Assembly (NCBI RefSeq): GCF_026107455.2
Contig: NZ_JAPCHY010000001.1
Span: 310,001 to 374,000 of the forward strand
Direction of reading: 5' to 3'
Origin: Xanthomonas chitinilytica
GTDB lineage: Bacteria > Pseudomonadota > Gammaproteobacteria > Xanthomonadales > Xanthomonadaceae
Length of the DNA: 64,000 nt
The notes under the pieces are model-generated. The model was given only the letters and a program-made list of their open reading frames with translations, did not search any database and was not told the DNA's origin. Numbering within the stretch: the stretch's first letter is position 1; every line of letters begins with the position of its first letter. The position numbers and the translations under genes are program-made. Positions 51,664 through 63,477 of the stretch are shown here, one piece after another.

Positions 51664-54600
51664 TCAGAGGGTATCGGCGTCGTTGCCGGCGGCCGGGACC
51701 GGAATTGGAGCCGGGCGCGGCGACTCGCGCTCGATCACCTCCACCTTCGGTTCCTTCCACGGTCCGGTGACGCGGTAGGTCTTGGCACCGATCTCGCCGA
51801 GCGGCTTGGACAGCACCGCGTTGGCCGCGGCGCCCACGGCGGCGCCGACCGGTCCGCCGGCCACCGCGCCCACCACCGTGAGCAGGTTGCCCGAGCGCGG
51901 GTTGACGTCGATGGTCTGGTCGAACTGCTGGGCGCGCAGGTCGGCCTGGCCGCGGATCACGATGTCCGCCGCCGGCCCCTCGATCGCCACCCGTTCGGTC
52001 CTGGCCATGCCCTGGCCGAACGCCACCTGGCCCTCGACCTGGTTGAAGGCGAAGCCCTTGGAGAAGAAGTCGCGGAAATCCAGCATCAGCCGGCGCGGCA
52101 GCTGGGCGACGCTGAGCAGGCCCAGCACGCGGCCGGCGCCGGGCTCGAGCTCCAGCAACTGGCCGTTGCGGGCCTGCACCGCCAGTGTTCCGTCCAGTGC
52201 CGCCAGCTGGAACGCGGCCGGCCCGCCGGGCCAGCCGGCATCGAACTGGAACCGGCCCTGGCCGCCGCGCAACTGCCCGCCGTAGTCCAGGTTCTGCATC
52301 AGCGCTCCCAGGTCGTCGCTGTCGACCCGGGCGCTGAGCCGGGTATGCGCATCGGCACCGCTGCCCCGCCACTCGCCCTGCACGTCGATGGCCTGGCGCG
52401 GCGCGCGCAGCTGCAACTGCTCCACCCGCAGGCCGTCGGCCAGCGGCCGCGTGCGCAGGCTGGCCTGGCCGAGCCTGGCGTTGCCGAACTGCAGGTCGTC
52501 GATATCCAGCGCCAGCGGCGGCACCTTGGCCGGATCGGCGATGGCGACGACCGGCGTCGCGGCATCCGTATCGGCATCGGCATCGGCGGCGACCGCGGCA
52601 GCCGGCTGCATCTGCCAGTGCACCCGCGCCAGCTTGCCGACGATGGTGCCGCCCTCGGCCTCGGGCACGCTGAGACTGCCGGCCAGCGCCGGCCCGTCCA
52701 GCTGCACCGCGACCGCGTCGGCGCCGGGCCGCAGTTGCAGGCGGGTATCGGCGAACACGCCGCCGGCCAGCAACAGGCGACCGGCCTGCACGTCCACGTG
52801 CCGCAATGGCAGGGTGTCGCCGCCGGTTTCGGCATCGCCCTCCTGCCCACGCGCCAGGCCGATCCACTCCAGCGCGTCGAGCGAACCGGTACGTCCGGTC
52901 ACCACCAGCCCTTCGGCCGGCGGCTCGCGCTCCACCCGGTTGGAGCCCATCGTCACCTGCACCCCGGTCTTTCCGTCCTGGCTGCGCGCCGCCAGCGCCA
53001 GCAGCCGACCGAAGGCGACATCGACCCGGCCGCTGCCCAGCGGCAGCGACGCCGCCACGGTGGTCGGCAGCGGTTCGCTGGCCGGCTTGTCCAGCGGCGC
53101 CGGCAGCTGCAGGCGGGTGCCGACCAGGTCCGACTGCAGGCGCAGCGACGTCGGCGGTTCGACCTTGCCGCCATCCGCCGCCTGGGGAATCTCGACGCCC
53201 ACCGTCCAGCGCGAGGTGCCGCGCACCTGCGGCTTGAGCCAGGCCAGCTCCGGAGCCCGCTCCAGCAGCCGGGTGGCATCCAGTGCCGCAGCCAGCTGTG
53301 CCTCGAAGACATTCCGCGGATCGGCGACATGGCTACCGGCACGCAATTCCAGCACGCCTTCGCGCTCGTCCATCCGCACCGCCAGCGCCGGCGCCTCGAA
53401 CCCGCCATCGCTGTAGCGGGCCTTGCCATGCACGTCGTCGAACTGCAGGTCCCAGCGCTTGTCGGCCAGGCGCGCGCCGCGCAGCTCCACCTCGCCGCCC
53501 AGCCTGCCGGCACCGTCCTCCTCGTGCAGCGGCTGCAGCAGGTCGAACGCCACCCGCGCCGGCCCGGAGACCTGGAGATTGTCGAGCGTTTCCGCATAGG
53601 TCTTCTGCAACGGGCTTTGCCGCAGCATCGCCAGCAACTGCGCGGCGTCGCCCTGGCTGGTCGCCTTCACCTGCAGCCGCGACTGCCCGAAATCGGCGAT
53701 GCCGGCCTCGAAACGGTTGACCGGCACGCCGGCCAGTTCGCCCTTGCCGTGGATCTGGAAGCCGTTGCCGATGAAGGCGATGTCGGCGTCCACCTGCCGC
53801 ATCAGCGGCCAGTCGTGCTGGAAGCGGATCGCGCCGCGGTCGATCTGCCCGCTGGCCTCGAAGCGGCCGTTGTTCTGGTCGAACGGCCAGTCGTCCAGGT
53901 CGCCGGTGACCAGGCCACGGCCGTTGCGGACATGGCCGTCGACCAGCGCCGCATCGAGCCAGTCGATCGCCTCCTGGCTCATCTGCGAACGGACCCAGAA
54001 CCGCTTGGCCACGGTCATCGGCACGTCGTCCAGGTCCGCGGCCAGCTCCATCCACGGCCGCGTGCCGTCGCCCTGGAAACGCAGCCCGCCGCGGACGTCG
54101 GCGGCGTAGTCGGTGCCCTGCACCCGCATCGCCGGCGTCGCCACGCGCCAGTCCGTGCCCTCGCGCCAGCCCACGATGCGTCCGGCCAGGCGCACGTCGT
54201 GGACCTCGCCGAAACCGCTGGGCCAGTCGAAATGCAGGGTGCTGTCGGGCTGCAGCGTCAGTTCCACGCCCTCGCCGTCGCCTTCGAAATGGCCGCGCAG
54301 TCCCTCCACGCCCGGCACGTCGCCGACGGTGGCGAAGGCCACTTCCTCCAGCTCGCCGCTGCCGCGCAGGGTGCCCCCGCGCAGGCCGCCGACCTGCACC
54401 TGCGAGAACCGCAGTTGCGGCCCGGCCCGGTACAGCCATTGCCGCAGCTCCGGCTGCAGCCGTTCGCTCAGCGCGGCGATGCGCAGCAGCGGCGTGAGGT
54501 CCAGCTGTTCACCGACCAGCGCGAAGCGTTCGCCGCCGGCCAGCAGCAGGCCGTCCAGCCGCTGCACTTCGCCGGTGCCGCCGATCCGCAGCCGCGGCGC

Positions 54601-55524
54601 ATCCAGCCGCCAGCCTTCGGCGGAATGGCGCCAGCGGGCGCGCAGTTGCAGGGTGTCGAAATCCGCCGCCGGCACCGCCCCGTCGTCGGGCAACGCCGCC
54701 CCGGACAGCTGCAGCTGCCGCAGGTCGGCCTCGGTGGTCACTTCCACCACCCGGTGGTCGTGCAGCTGCACCCAGCTGCGCAGGCTGCCCTTGCCGCCCT
54801 GCACCCGCACACCGGCGAAATGCAGCAGTTGCGACCACGCGGCCAGGTCGGCCGGTTCGGCCGCCACCCAGGCATGGCCATCGCCGCGCTGGCGTTCGAA
54901 ATCCAGCACCGCCACCAGCGGCGGCGCCCCGGCATCGATCCAGCCCCTGGCCCCGGCCCGCAGGCGCTGGCCGTCGACCCGCAGCCGCAGGTCGATCCGC
55001 GGCACCTCGGTCTGGATGCCCAGCGAAGGCGCTTCCACCCGCAGCCGGCCGCCGATCACCTGCAGCTCGCCCAGGTTGCGCAGGGTATCGAGCGGATCGC
55101 CGCCGGTGCCGGTGGTGGGCAGGCCGCGCACCGACCAGCGTCCGTCATCGTCGCGCTGCAGGGTCAGCGACAGGCCGCGCAGCCGCAGTTCGGTGAACGA
55201 CCAGCCCGGGAACAGTCCCGAATACAGCGACACCAGCACCTCGGCCTGGCCGATGCGCACGCCGTCGCCGGCACCGATGCGCAGCCCCTCCAGCCGCAGC
55301 AGCGGCCCGCGCCGGGTCCAGGCGGTATCCACATCATCGAAGCTGACCGGCTGGCCGGCGCGCGCGCTCAGCCAGGCCGCGACCTTGTCAGGATGCTGCT
55401 CGGCCAGCGGCAGCAGCTGGCTGATCGCGCCCACCAGCAACGCCACGCACACCAGCACGATCGCCAGCGCATACAGCGCGTAGCGTCGGAGCAGTCGCAG
55501 GCGGCGGCGCGGCGGCGTGCGCAT
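51664..55524 (-). CDS. yhdP: YhdP family AsmA-like inner-membrane protein
   Basis: A 1286-residue protein. An Arg-rich N-terminus is followed by one membrane helix (about 15-35, [19 protein letters not shown]). A very long periplasmic region of repeated beta strands follows, with many sequences of the type G.L.L....L.ARA. The size fits YhdP. YhdP, TamB and YdbH form bridges that carry phospholipids from inner to outer membrane. The C-terminal [28 protein letters not shown] block is characteristic of the family. It lies between rng and tldD, the standard order. Confidence 0.92.
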   Translation of the reverse strand: MRTPPRRRLRLLRRYALYALAIVLVCVALLVGAISQLLPLAEQHPDKVAAWLSARAGQPVSFDDVDTAWTRRGPLLRLEGLRIGAGDGVRIGQAEVLVSLYSGLFPGWSFTELRLRGLSLTLQRDDDGRWSVRGLPTTGTGGDPLDTLRNLGELQVIGGRLRVEAPSLGIQTEVPRIDLRLRVDGQRLRAGARGWIDAGAPPLVAVLDFERQRGDGHAWVAAEPADLAAWSQLLHFAGVRVQGGKGSLRSWVQLHDHRVVEVTTEADLRQLQLSGAALPDDGAVPAADFDTLQLRARWRHSAEGWRLDAPRLRIGGTGEVQRLDGLLLAGGERFALVGEQLDLTPLLRIAALSERLQPELRQWLYRAGPQLRFSQVQVGGLRGGTLRGSGELEEVAFATVGDVPGVEGLRGHFEGDGEGVELTLQPDSTLHFDWPSGFGEVHDVRLAGRIVGWREGTDWRVATPAMRVQGTDYAADVRGGLRFQGDGTRPWMELAADLDDVPMTVAKRFWVRSQMSQEAIDWLDAALVDGHVRNGRGLVTGDLDDWPFDQNNGRFEASGQIDRGAIRFQHDWPLMRQVDADIAFIGNGFQIHGKGELAGVPVNRFEAGIADFGQSRLQVKATSQGDAAQLLAMLRQSPLQKTYAETLDNLQVSGPARVAFDLLQPLHEEDGAGRLGGEVELRGARLADKRWDLQFDDVHGKARYSDGGFEAPALAVRMDEREGVLELRAGSHVADPRNVFEAQLAAALDATRLLERAPELAWLKPQVRGTSRWTVGVEIPQAADGGKVEPPTSLRLQSDLVGTRLQLPAPLDKPASEPLPTTVAASLPLGSGRVDVAFGRLLALAARSQDGKTGVQVTMGSNRVEREPPAEGLVVTGRTGSLDALEWIGLARGQEGDAETGGDTLPLRHVDVQAGRLLLAGGVFADTRLQLRPGADAVAVQLDGPALAGSLSVPEAEGGTIVGKLARVHWQMQPAAAVAADADADTDAATPVVAIADPAKVPPLALDIDDLQFGNARLGQASLRTRPLADGLRVEQLQLRAPRQAIDVQGEWRGSGADAHTRLSARVDSDDLGALMQNLDYGGQLRGGQGRFQFDAGWPGGPAAFQLAALDGTLAVQARNGQLLELEPGAGRVLGLLSVAQLPRRLMLDFRDFFSKGFAFNQVEGQVAFGQGMARTERVAIEGPAADIVIRGQADLRAQQFDQTIDVNPRSGNLLTVVGAVAGGPVGAAVGAAANAVLSKPLGEIGAKTYRVTGPWKEPKVEVIERESPRPAPIPVPAAGNDADTL

Positions 55525-55575
55525 CAGGCCACGCCGCGTTCCCGACGGACGCCCGCGGTCGGGCGCCCGGCAAGG

Positions 55576-57068
55576 TCAAAGCAGGACCACATCGAACTGT
55601 TCCTGCAGGTACTGGTCGTCGGCCTGGAAACGGATGCTCTTGCCGAGGAATTCCTCCAGCTCGGCCACCGCCGCCGATTCCTCGTCGGTGATCCGCGCCA
55701 CCACCTTGGTCGAGGCGATCACCAGCAGCCGCGCCGCGTCGAACTGGCGCACCGCGCGGGTGATCTCGCGGAAGATCTCGTAGGTCACGGTCTCGGCGGT
55801 CTTGATGCTGCCGCGGCCGCCGCATTCCGGGCATTGCTCGGACAGCTGCCGCTCCAGGCTTTCCACGGTGCGCTTGCGGGTCATCTCCACCAGCCCCAGC
55901 GGCGAGAACTCGTACACCGTGGTCTTGGCATGGTCGCGCGCCAGCGCCTTCTCCAGCGTGCGCAGCACCTGGCGGCGGTGCTCGGCATCGTCCATGTCGA
56001 TGAAGTCGATGATGATGATCCCGCCCAGGTTGCGCAGCCGCAGCTGCCGCGCCACCGCCTGCGCCGCCTCCAGGTTGGTGCGGAACACGGTCTCTTCCAG
56101 ATTGCGCTGGCCGAGGAACGAGCCGGTGTTGACGTCGATCGTGGTCATCGCCTCGGTCTGGTCGATCACCAGGTAGCCGCCGGACTTGAGCGGCACCTGC
56201 TTGTCCAGCGCACGGCCGATCTCGTCCTCCACCCCGTACATGTCGAAGATCGGGCGGTCGCCGGCATACAGCTCCAGCTTGTCGGCCAGCACCGGCATGT
56301 ACTTGGCGACGAACGCCTGCAGCTGGCCGAAGGTCTCCTTCGAGTCCACCTTCACCTTGTCCACGTCCTTGCGGATCAGGTCGCGCACCGAGCGCAGCGG
56401 CAGGCTCAGGTCCTCGTAGATGATGCTGCACGACGCCGCCTCGCGGCCGCGCCGCTCCACCACGTTCCATACCCGCGACAGGTAGGCGATGTCCTCGGCG
56501 ATGGCTTCCGGCGGCTGGCCCTCGGCATTGGTGCGGATGATGTAGCCGAAGCCGCCATGGCTGGCGGCCAGGTCGGCCACCAGGGTCTTCAGCCGCAGGC
56601 GCTCGGCCTCGTCCTCGATCCGCGCCGACACCCCGATCACCCGCGACTGCGGCAGCAGCACCAGGTAGCGCGAGGGAATGCTGATCTGGGTGGTCAGGCG
56701 CGCGCCCTTGCTGCCGATCGGGTCCTTGACCACCTGCACCACGATGTCCTGGCCGTCGCGCAGCAGCTCCACGATCGGCACCGCCGACGGCAGCGCCAGG
56801 GTGGCGTCGTCGGTGTCGTCGCTGGCCACCGGCGCCGGCCGCACCACGTCGTTGGCGTGCAGGAACGCGGCGCGCTCCAGCCCGACCTCGACGAAGGCCG
56901 CCTGCATCCCGGGCATCACCCGCTGCACCCGGCCCTTGTAGATGTTTCCGACCACGCCGCGGCGCCAGCCGCGCTCGATGTGCAGCTCCTGCAGCATCCC
57001 GTTCTCGATCACCGCCACCCGGGTCTCGCGCGGGGTGACGTTGACCAGTATCTCTTCGGACATGACGC

Positions 57069-57072
<4 letters not shown>
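55576..57072 (-). CDS. rng: Ribonuclease G
   Basis: A 498-residue protein whose ATG at 57072 overlaps the maf stop (ATGA); a second ATG at 57063 is also possible. Features are an N-terminal S1 domain around [23 protein letters not shown], the nuclease core with metal-binding Asp in [12 protein letters not shown] and [11 protein letters not shown], and the zinc-link CPECGGRG. The length is that of RNase G, without the C-terminal scaffold of RNase E. It processes the 5' end of 16S rRNA and degrades some mRNAs. Confidence 0.95.
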
Positions 57073-57689
<617 letters not shown>

Positions 57690-57817
57690 CGCGGAAGGAT
57701 AACCCGCGGCGGCTGACTGAATGATCGGCAAAGGCACGCGGATATCGCGAACCCTGACCGGGCTCACCACGCGTTCATCGCTCCGGCAACACTCTCACCC
57801 CTCACAAGGAGGACCCC

Positions 57818-58552
57818 ATGCGCCACCACCCGCTGTCCCTGATGCTGCTCTCCCTCTCGCTCGCCCTGGGAACCACGATGACCGCAAACGCCCAGCCCGC
57901 CCCTGCCGCCTACGCCGTGCCCAGCGACGGCACGCTCCTGAACGTGTCCGCCCAGGCCGAGGCCACGCGGGTGCCGGACATCGCCACGCTCTCGGCCGGC
58001 GTGGTCACCCAGGCCGCCGACGGCAACGCCGCCATGCGCCAGAACGCCGAGCAGATGACCCGGGTGCTGGCCGCGATCAAGGCCGCCGGCATCGCCGAGC
58101 GCGACGTCCAGACCAGCGGCATCAACCTGAGCCCGCAGTACCGCTACGCCGACAACGAGGCGCCGAAGATCACCGGCTACCAGGCCAGCAACACGGTCAG
58201 CCTGAAGGTCCGCGACATCGCCAGGCTGGGCAAGGTGCTGGACGCGCTGGCCGCGCAGGGCGCCAACCAGATCCACGGGCCGAGCTTCGAGATCGACCAG
58301 CCCGAGCCGGTCTACGACGAGGCCCGGCTGGCGGCGCTGAAGAAGGCCCAGGCGCGCGCCGAGACCTACGCCAAGTCGCTCGGGGTGCGGGTGCGGCGCA
58401 TCGTCAGCATCTCCGAAAGCAGCGGCGGCGGCTTCCGGCCGATGCCGATGATGGCCATGGCGAAGATGGACCGGGCCGAGTCGACCCCGGTCTCGCCCGG
58501 CGAAACCACCGTGTCGGTGAACCTGGAAGTGGTGTTCGAACTCGGCCGCTGA
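57818..58552 (+). CDS. SIMPL (DUF541) periplasmic protein
   Basis: A 244-residue protein with a signal peptide (about 1-26, TANAQ) and a strong AAGGAGG ribosome site. SIMPL features: LNVSAQAEATRVPDIATLSAGVVTQ, NAEQMTRVLAAIKAAGI, QTSGINLSPQYRY, then DEARLAALKKAQARAETYAKSLGV. Members (for example E. coli YggE) are oligomeric periplasmic proteins linked to stress resistance; the function is not settled. A terminator follows directly. Confidence 0.88.
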   Translation: MRHHPLSLMLLSLSLALGTTMTANAQPAPAAYAVPSDGTLLNVSAQAEATRVPDIATLSAGVVTQAADGNAAMRQNAEQMTRVLAAIKAAGIAERDVQTSGINLSPQYRYADNEAPKITGYQASNTVSLKVRDIARLGKVLDALAAQGANQIHGPSFEIDQPEPVYDEARLAALKKAQARAETYAKSLGVRVRRIVSISESSGGGFRPMPMMAMAKMDRAESTPVSPGETTVSVNLEVVFELGR

Positions 58553-58573
58553 CCGCCGCCGACAGTTGTCCAG

Positions 58574-58602
58574 GACGGCGCCCACGGGCGCCGTCTTGCT
58601 TT
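58574..58602 (+). terminator. Intrinsic terminator of the SIMPL gene
   Basis: A perfect 10-bp GC stem (GACGGCGCCC / GGGCGCCGTC, 2-base loop) is followed by TTGCTTT. It begins 22 bases after the stop codon. Confidence 0.75.
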
Positions 58603-58745
58603 CCCGCAGCTGACTGGAAACTCCATCGCCCCTTGCCGCCTGCCATGTTTGCTGGCGCACTGGACGGGCACGGCCGGAATGCCGTCGACCCCGTCCGTCG
58701 CGCTGGAACGTTGCTGTTACCGCACATCTGTCATGGAGGTGGATC

Positions 58746-59420
58746 ATGGTTCGCACGCAGTCCCACGCTTGGCCCGCACGCTTCGACGTCTCCCGCATCC
58801 TGGCGCTGAGCGCCGCCATCGCCCTGCACCTGCTGGCGCTGGGGCTGCTGCTGGTGCCGCTGTCGCAGGCGCCGATCCGGCTCGAGCAACCGCGCGAGAC
58901 GTTCCGCTGGGTGATTCCGGAGATCATGCCGGTCACGCCTCCGCCGCCTAAGCCGGAAGAGGTGCCGGTGACCCGGCAGGTCAGCCCGCCCACGCCGGCG
59001 CCGGCGCTGGCTCCGGTGCAGATCGAGACGCCGCCGCTGCCGGTGTTCTCCACCGAGGCCGTCGTTCCGGAGCTCTCCGTGCCATCCACGCTGCCGACCA
59101 CGGAGACCGGTTCACCGTCGATCGCACCGGCGCAGCCGGTCGCGGGCGTGCAGCTGCGCTACCTGCGCTCGCCGGCGCCGGCCTATCCGCGCGACGCCCT
59201 GCGCGCCGGCCTGGAAGGCACGGTGGTGTTGAAGGTACTGGTGGACACCGACGGCTCGCCGCTGAAGGTGGAGGTCGAACGCAGCAGCGGCCACCGCGTG
59301 CTCGACCAGGCCGCCCGCACCCAGGTGCTGCGCCAATGGAAATTCCAGCCGGCGGTGGACGGCGGCCGGCCGGTGCAGGCCTATGGCCTGATCCCGATCG
59401 ATTTCTCGCTGCAGCGCTGA
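58746..59420 (+). CDS. TonB-family energy transducer
   Basis: A 224-residue protein: one N-terminal membrane helix (about 18-41, ILALSAAIALHLLALGLLLV, with the Ser-His face TonB uses to contact ExbB/ExbD) and a Pro-rich periplasmic spacer (about 62-105). The C-terminal TonB domain is at about 140-224 (SPAPAYPRDALRAGLEGTVV, then RSSGHRVLDQAARTQVLRQW). It passes proton-motive force to outer-membrane receptors such as the two in this window. No exbB/exbD genes are adjacent, so it may be an accessory TonB. Confidence 0.88.
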   Translation: MVRTQSHAWPARFDVSRILALSAAIALHLLALGLLLVPLSQAPIRLEQPRETFRWVIPEIMPVTPPPPKPEEVPVTRQVSPPTPAPALAPVQIETPPLPVFSTEAVVPELSVPSTLPTTETGSPSIAPAQPVAGVQLRYLRSPAPAYPRDALRAGLEGTVVLKVLVDTDGSPLKVEVERSSGHRVLDQAARTQVLRQWKFQPAVDGGRPVQAYGLIPIDFSLQR

Positions 59421-59438
59421 GCCTGCCGCATGGCAGGG

Positions 59439-59473
59439 CCAGGACGCGTGACATCGCGTCCTGGTTTTTTTTT
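59439..59473 (+). terminator. Strong intrinsic terminator of the tonB-like gene
   Basis: CCAGGACGCG and CGCGTCCTGG pair as a perfect 10-bp stem with loop TGACAT, followed by nine T residues. It lies 19 bases after the stop codon. The clearest rho-independent terminator in the window. Confidence 0.93.
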
Positions 59474-59497
59474 GTTTGGCCCCGTCAGCGGACTCGG

Positions 59498-59558
59498 TCG
59501 CGACTCACGTCGCTCCTACAACGCTCCTGCCCCCATGTAGGAGCGACGTGAGTCGCGA
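59498..59558. repeat. GTAG-type palindrome pair, GTAG ends inward
   Basis: Arms at 59498-59519 and 59537-59558 are perfect 22-base inverted copies with the GTAG ends facing each other. The pair lies between the tonB terminator and the rlmH stop. Confidence 0.85.
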
Positions 59559-59582
59559 GCTTTTCGGACAGCCCGGGAATGC

Positions 59583-60053
59583 TCAGGCGCGATGATAGGG
59601 ATGGTTGGCCAGCATCGCCGCGGCCCGGTAGAGCTGCTCGGCCACCACCAGCCGCACCAGCATGTGCGGCAGGGTCAGCGGGCCGATCGACCATTTCTCG
59701 TCGGCCGCCGCCGACACTTCCGGCGCATGTCCCTCCGGCCCGCCGATCAGGAACGCCAGGTCGCGCCCCTGCGCGCGCCAATGCTCCAGCCGCTGCGCCA
59801 GCTGTTCGGAACTGAGCTGGCGGCCGGGCACGTCCAGCGCCACCACGTAGCCGTTCTTCGGCAGCGCCGCCAACACCCGGCGGCCCTCGTCCTCGATCGC
59901 CCGGCGCGGGTCGCGGCCCTTGCCGCGCAGCCCGGGCTCGATCTCCACCAGTTCCAGCGGCAGCCAGTGCGACAGCCGCTTCTGGTATTCGGCGAACCCC
60001 TGCGCCACCCAGGACGGGGCGCGCTCGCCGGTGGCGATCAGTCTGGCCTTCAT
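59583..60053 (-). CDS. rlmH: 23S rRNA pseudouridine-1915 N3-methyltransferase RlmH
   Basis: A 156-residue protein from ATG 60053. SPOUT-class landmarks: LDVPGRQLSSEQLAQRLEHW, LAFLIGGPEGHAPEV (SAM-binding knot) and the C-terminal tail HPYHRA that contacts the ribosome. It methylates pseudouridine 1915 in helix 69. It follows rsfS on the same strand, as in most Proteobacteria, with a hairpin in the gap. Confidence 0.95.
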   Translation of the reverse strand: MKARLIATGERAPSWVAQGFAEYQKRLSHWLPLELVEIEPGLRGKGRDPRRAIEDEGRRVLAALPKNGYVVALDVPGRQLSSEQLAQRLEHWRAQGRDLAFLIGGPEGHAPEVSAAADEKWSIGPLTLPHMLVRLVVAEQLYRAAAMLANHPYHRA

Positions 60054-60092
60054 GTTCCGCGCCTCCCTGTGGCTGGCGGTGCTGCAAACGGC

Positions 60093-60114
60093 GACGGCGC
60101 CCTGCGGCGCCGTC
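60093..60114 (-). terminator. Hairpin between rsfS and rlmH
   Basis: GACGGCGCC and GGCGCCGTC form a perfect 9-bp stem with a 4-base loop, 23 bases after the rsfS stop. On the minus strand it is followed by GCCGTTTGC with no T-run. It may weaken read-through into rlmH or protect the mRNA end. Confidence 0.5.
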
Positions 60115-60136
60115 ATCGCGACATCGGTTGCCGGGC

Positions 60137-60553
60137 TCAGCCGGCGAGCGTGTCCTCGTCGGCCGGGTCGGCCGGCGGCTGGTCGCCCACCGTCCACAGC
60201 CGCTCCAGCGCGTAGAACTCGCGCACGCGCGGCAGCATGACGTGGACGATCACGTCGCCCAGGTCCACCAGCACCCACTCGGCCTCGCGCTCGCCTTCCA
60301 CGCCCAGCGGCATCACGCCCAGGTTCTTGGCGAACTTGACCACTTCATCGGCGATCGACTTGACGTGGCGGCTGGAGGTGCCCGACACGACCACCATGTA
60401 GTCGGCGACGCTGGACTTGCCGCGCACGTCGATCTCGGAAAGATCCTTGGCTTTCAGTTCCTCCACCGCGCCGCGGACGGCGGCGAGCAGGTCCGGGACG
60501 GACGGCGGCGGGCTGGGGAGTTGGGTCTTGATGACTTGGGCTTCGGTGGTCAA
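60137..60553 (-). CDS. rsfS: Ribosomal silencing factor RsfS
   Basis: A 138-residue protein. A TTG at 60553 is the best start ([20 protein letters not shown]); no ATG or GTG fits and the ribosome site is poor. The domain includes [42 protein letters not shown] and [19 protein letters not shown]. RsfS binds L14 on the 50S subunit and blocks subunit joining under starvation. It is part of the nadD-rsfS-rlmH cluster. The C-terminus has an extra acidic tail ([13 protein letters not shown]). Confidence 0.93.
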   Translation of the reverse strand: MTTEAQVIKTQLPSPPPSVPDLLAAVRGAVEELKAKDLSEIDVRGKSSVADYMVVVSGTSSRHVKSIADEVVKFAKNLGVMPLGVEGEREAEWVLVDLGDVIVHVMLPRVREFYALERLWTVGDQPPADPADEDTLAG

Positions 60554-60609
60554 GGGGGAAAACTCGGGGAATGTGGGGCGATTATAAAGAACCCGGGCGC
60601 CGCCCGCGT

Positions 60610-61287
60610 TCACGATTGCGGCGGGCAGCCGTACAGGCCGGCGGCGGCGATGTAATCCGCCACCGCGACCGGCACCAGCGCCCGCCAGTCGCCGCCGGCG
60701 GCGATCCGCCGCCGCACGTCGGTAGCGGACTCGCCGCGCAACGGTTGCCGCAGCCGCCAGACCTTGCCTGCGGGGGAATCCATCAGCTCCTGCGGCTGCG
60801 CCACCCAGGCGCCGCGCAGATGCGCGGCCAACGCTGGCGGCAGGTCGCCGTCCAGGGCGCTGCCGGGGCGGTCGGCCACGACGAAATGGGCGAGCCCGAA
60901 CAGCGCCTGCCACTGGTGCCAGCCCGGCAACCCCAGCAGGCTGTCGGCCCCTACCAGCAAGGCCAGCGGCTGCTCCGGGCCGGTCTCGGCGCGCAGCTCG
61001 CGCAGGGTGTCCACGGTCCACGACGGGACCCCGGGCTGTCGCGCCGCCCGCTGCAGTTCGCGCAGATCGAGCAGCAGGCCCGGCTCGCCGGCGATCGCCA
61101 GTTCCAGCATCCGCACCCGCTGCCCGGCGTCGGCACCGGGCGGAGCGCGGTGCGGCGGATCGGCGGCCGGCATCATCCGCACCGGCACCTGCAGCTCGTC
61201 GCGCGCGCAGCGGGCGATGGCCAGGTGTCCGCCATGGACCGGGTCGAAGGTGCCGCCGTAGTAGAGCCGCAACGGGGAAGGCGTCAT
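60610..61287 (-). CDS. nadD: Nicotinate-nucleotide adenylyltransferase
   Basis: A 225-residue enzyme with the nucleotidyltransferase motifs [19 protein letters not shown] (about 9-27) and [18 protein letters not shown] near the C-terminus. It joins nicotinate mononucleotide and ATP to deamido-NAD, an essential NAD step. It lies between holA and rsfS on the same strand. Confidence 0.95.
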   Translation of the reverse strand: MTPSPLRLYYGGTFDPVHGGHLAIARCARDELQVPVRMMPAADPPHRAPPGADAGQRVRMLELAIAGEPGLLLDLRELQRAARQPGVPSWTVDTLRELRAETGPEQPLALLVGADSLLGLPGWHQWQALFGLAHFVVADRPGSALDGDLPPALAAHLRGAWVAQPQELMDSPAGKVWRLRQPLRGESATDVRRRIAAGGDWRALVPVAVADYIAAAGLYGCPPQS

Positions 61288-61338
61288 GCGCGGGGCCCTG
61301 GAAAGACAGGGACATCCGCCGGCCGGGCCGCCGCCATG

Positions 61339-62382
61339 TCAGCGGCTGCCGCGGGCCAGCAGGCGCAGCGCGCGGTTCTCCGCCAGCGCCACCAGCAGCC
61401 GCTCCAGCGCCAGCCACGGATCGCCCTCGGCGCGGCCCTTGGCCATGCGGTCGACCTGCGAGGCTTCGGCGACGAAACGCTCCCAGCGGCGCGGATCGGG
61501 ATGGCGCTGCAGGGCGCGCTTGAACGGCGCCTGCCGCGCTTCCCAGATGCCCTTGCCCTTCATTTCCGCGGCCAGGTTGCCGCCCTTGGCCTGCACCCGC
61601 GCCAGCCCGGCGGTCAGCAGCAGCTCGCGGATCAGGATCGGCATCAACGCCGCCACCGCCTCGCCCTCGGCACGCAATCCGGCCAGCATCCGCATCACCG
61701 CCACCGGCTGTCCGGAGAACGCGGCTTCGGACAGGCGGAACACGTCGTAGCGGGCGGCGTCGGCCACCAGCGATTCCATCGTCGCCACGTCCAGCGTCTG
61801 CCCTTCGGCCAGCAGCGCCAGCTTGTCGATCTCCTGGGCGGCGGCGAGCAGGTTGCCTTCCACCCGTTCGGCCAGCCGCTGCACCGCAGCCGGCTCGGCG
61901 CGCAGCCCCTTGCTGCGCAGGCGGCGCTCGATCCAGTCCGGCAGTTCGTGCGGCTTGATCGCCCAGGCCACCGACAGCACGCCCGTGCGCGCCACCGCGT
62001 CGGCCCATTTGCCCTGGTGCGACTTGCTCCATTCACCCGCCGTGATCAGCAGCACCACGTCGGTTGGCGGCTGCGCGCAGAAAGTGCCGATGACTTCGGC
62101 GCCCTCCTTGCCGGGCTTGCCGCTGGGCAGCCGCAGCTCGACCAGGCGCCGGGCGCTGAACAGGCTGGGCGCATTGAAGCTGGAGTCGAGCCGGCCCCAG
62201 TCGAAATCGCGGCCGTCGGCATCGAACACCTCGCGCTCGCCGATGCCCTCGGCGCGCGCGCGGGCGCGCACCGCGTCGGCGGCTTCGAGCACGCGCAGGG
62301 TCTCGGGACCGGCGATCAGGTAGACCGGGGACAGCGGCTGCGTCGCCGGCTGCGTGCAGAGCTGTTCGGGGCGCAGTTCCAT
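61339..62382 (-). CDS. holA: DNA polymerase III delta subunit
   Basis: A 347-residue protein. It begins [20 protein letters not shown] and has [20 protein letters not shown], the degenerate ATPase start of Hol[37 protein letters not shown] and [19 protein letters not shown] follow. Delta opens the sliding clamp within the clamp loader. Its placement behind lptE and before nadD is the standard order. Confidence 0.94.
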   Translation of the reverse strand: MELRPEQLCTQPATQPLSPVYLIAGPETLRVLEAADAVRARARAEGIGEREVFDADGRDFDWGRLDSSFNAPSLFSARRLVELRLPSGKPGKEGAEVIGTFCAQPPTDVVLLITAGEWSKSHQGKWADAVARTGVLSVAWAIKPHELPDWIERRLRSKGLRAEPAAVQRLAERVEGNLLAAAQEIDKLALLAEGQTLDVATMESLVADAARYDVFRLSEAAFSGQPVAVMRMLAGLRAEGEAVAALMPILIRELLLTAGLARVQAKGGNLAAEMKGKGIWEARQAPFKRALQRHPDPRRWERFVAEASQVDRMAKGRAEGDPWLALERLLVALAENRALRLLARGSR

Positions 62383-62431
62383 GGCGACAGCCTAACCGGT
62401 GCGACCGGCGCGATGCCGGCCGGGCAACGAC

Positions 62432-63046
62432 TCAGGCACCCTGGTCCACCGGCTGGGTCGGTTCGGTCGGCTCCACTGGCTCGGTCGGCTCCCCTGGTTC
62501 CGTCGGTTCCGTCGACTCTGCCGGTTCCGTCGCCTCCGGCGCCCGCTCCAGTTCGGCGCGGATCACGCTGTCGATGCGGCGCAGGATCGAGGCGGACATG
62601 TCGCGGCGCAGTTCGTCGGCCAGGATCTCGCGCTCGGTGGTGGTGCCGGTGACGTCGGTGGGCTGCGAGATGTAGTCGCGCGACAGCTCGATCACCTGTT
62701 CCGGCACCAGCACGCTGCCGTCGCCGCGGTAGAACACGAACACCGTTGCGTAGCGCAGGCTGTACTCCTGCGCGCGGCCGCGGGCATCGATCGCGATCGG
62801 CAGGTCGCCCCAGCGCTCGGAGCGGATCTGCAGCCGCGCCGCGCCCTCGACCGCGGTGTCGTCGGCCACTTCCGCACCGGACGCGCGCAGGCCGCGCTCG
62901 AGCAGCTTCACCAGTTCGCTGTAGCGCACGGACGACTGCACCTTCACCGCGGGCGTATCGGCCGGCAGCGTCAACGTGTTGCGCAGGTGGAAGCCGCAGC
63001 CGGCAAGGCTCGCGGCAATGACGAGGGCAAACAGGAATCGGGTCAT
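62432..63046 (-). CDS. lptE: LPS-assembly lipoprotein LptE with TEP-repeat tail
   Basis: A 204-residue lipoprotein. The lipobox ASLAGC gives Cys17; the mature start GFHLRNTLTLP is the LptE signature. The body (about 35-165) matches the LptE fold, with the LSRDYISQPTDVTGTTTEREI segment. LptE plugs the LptD barrel that inserts LPS in the outer membrane. The last ~35 residues are a low-complexity run of TEP/EPT repeats (about 171-200) ending QPVDQGA, not present in the E. coli protein. It lies between leuS and holA as usual. Confidence 0.93.
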   Translation of the reverse strand: MTRFLFALVIAASLAGCGFHLRNTLTLPADTPAVKVQSSVRYSELVKLLERGLRASGAEVADDTAVEGAARLQIRSERWGDLPIAIDARGRAQEYSLRYATVFVFYRGDGSVLVPEQVIELSRDYISQPTDVTGTTTEREILADELRRDMSASILRRIDSVIRAELERAPEATEPAESTEPTEPGEPTEPVEPTEPTQPVDQGA

Positions 63047-63477
63047 GGATACAGTCTGGCGGAGCGGAAGGAGAGCGGCAATAGCCGGGCCGCATCATCG
63101 CGCAGGCCGCGTGAGCGGAGATGAAACCGCCCCGCGCGGCAGGCTCCCGTCATTGGCAGCGAAGGCGAACCTGCCGCCATGTGCCCGCGCAGTTTGCTGC
63201 GGGTGCCGCCCCAGCCGTCGTCCCCGCGCGGGCGGGAGACGCGCCACGACCGGGCAAAGCGCCGGTCGGCCGCCGTGCACGTCGCTGGGCTCCCGCCTTC
63301 GCGGGAGCGACGAGCGACGACATCATCGAGCACAGCGCCGAAGCCGTGGTGCCGGGCTTCCACCTGTGCGGAAGCGACGGCAGAACCGCGGGTTCGGAAA
63401 TACTGCGGACGGCGTCCCATCGGGACGCGTCCCTGGCTGGCGACGCAACCTGGGGGGGTGGGCGGCCTCGCGGCGGC
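63047..63477. other. 431-bp gap between leuS and lptE, remnants of dispersed repeats
   Basis: leuS and lptE are normally almost contiguous. Here the gap holds CGTCCCCGCGCGGGCGGGAG (about 63218), CTCCCGCCTTCGCGGGAG (about 63291) and other short inverted pieces resembling the GTCATCCCCGC core at 16000. No gene is convincing. It looks like repeat insertions in various stages of decay. Confidence 0.55.
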
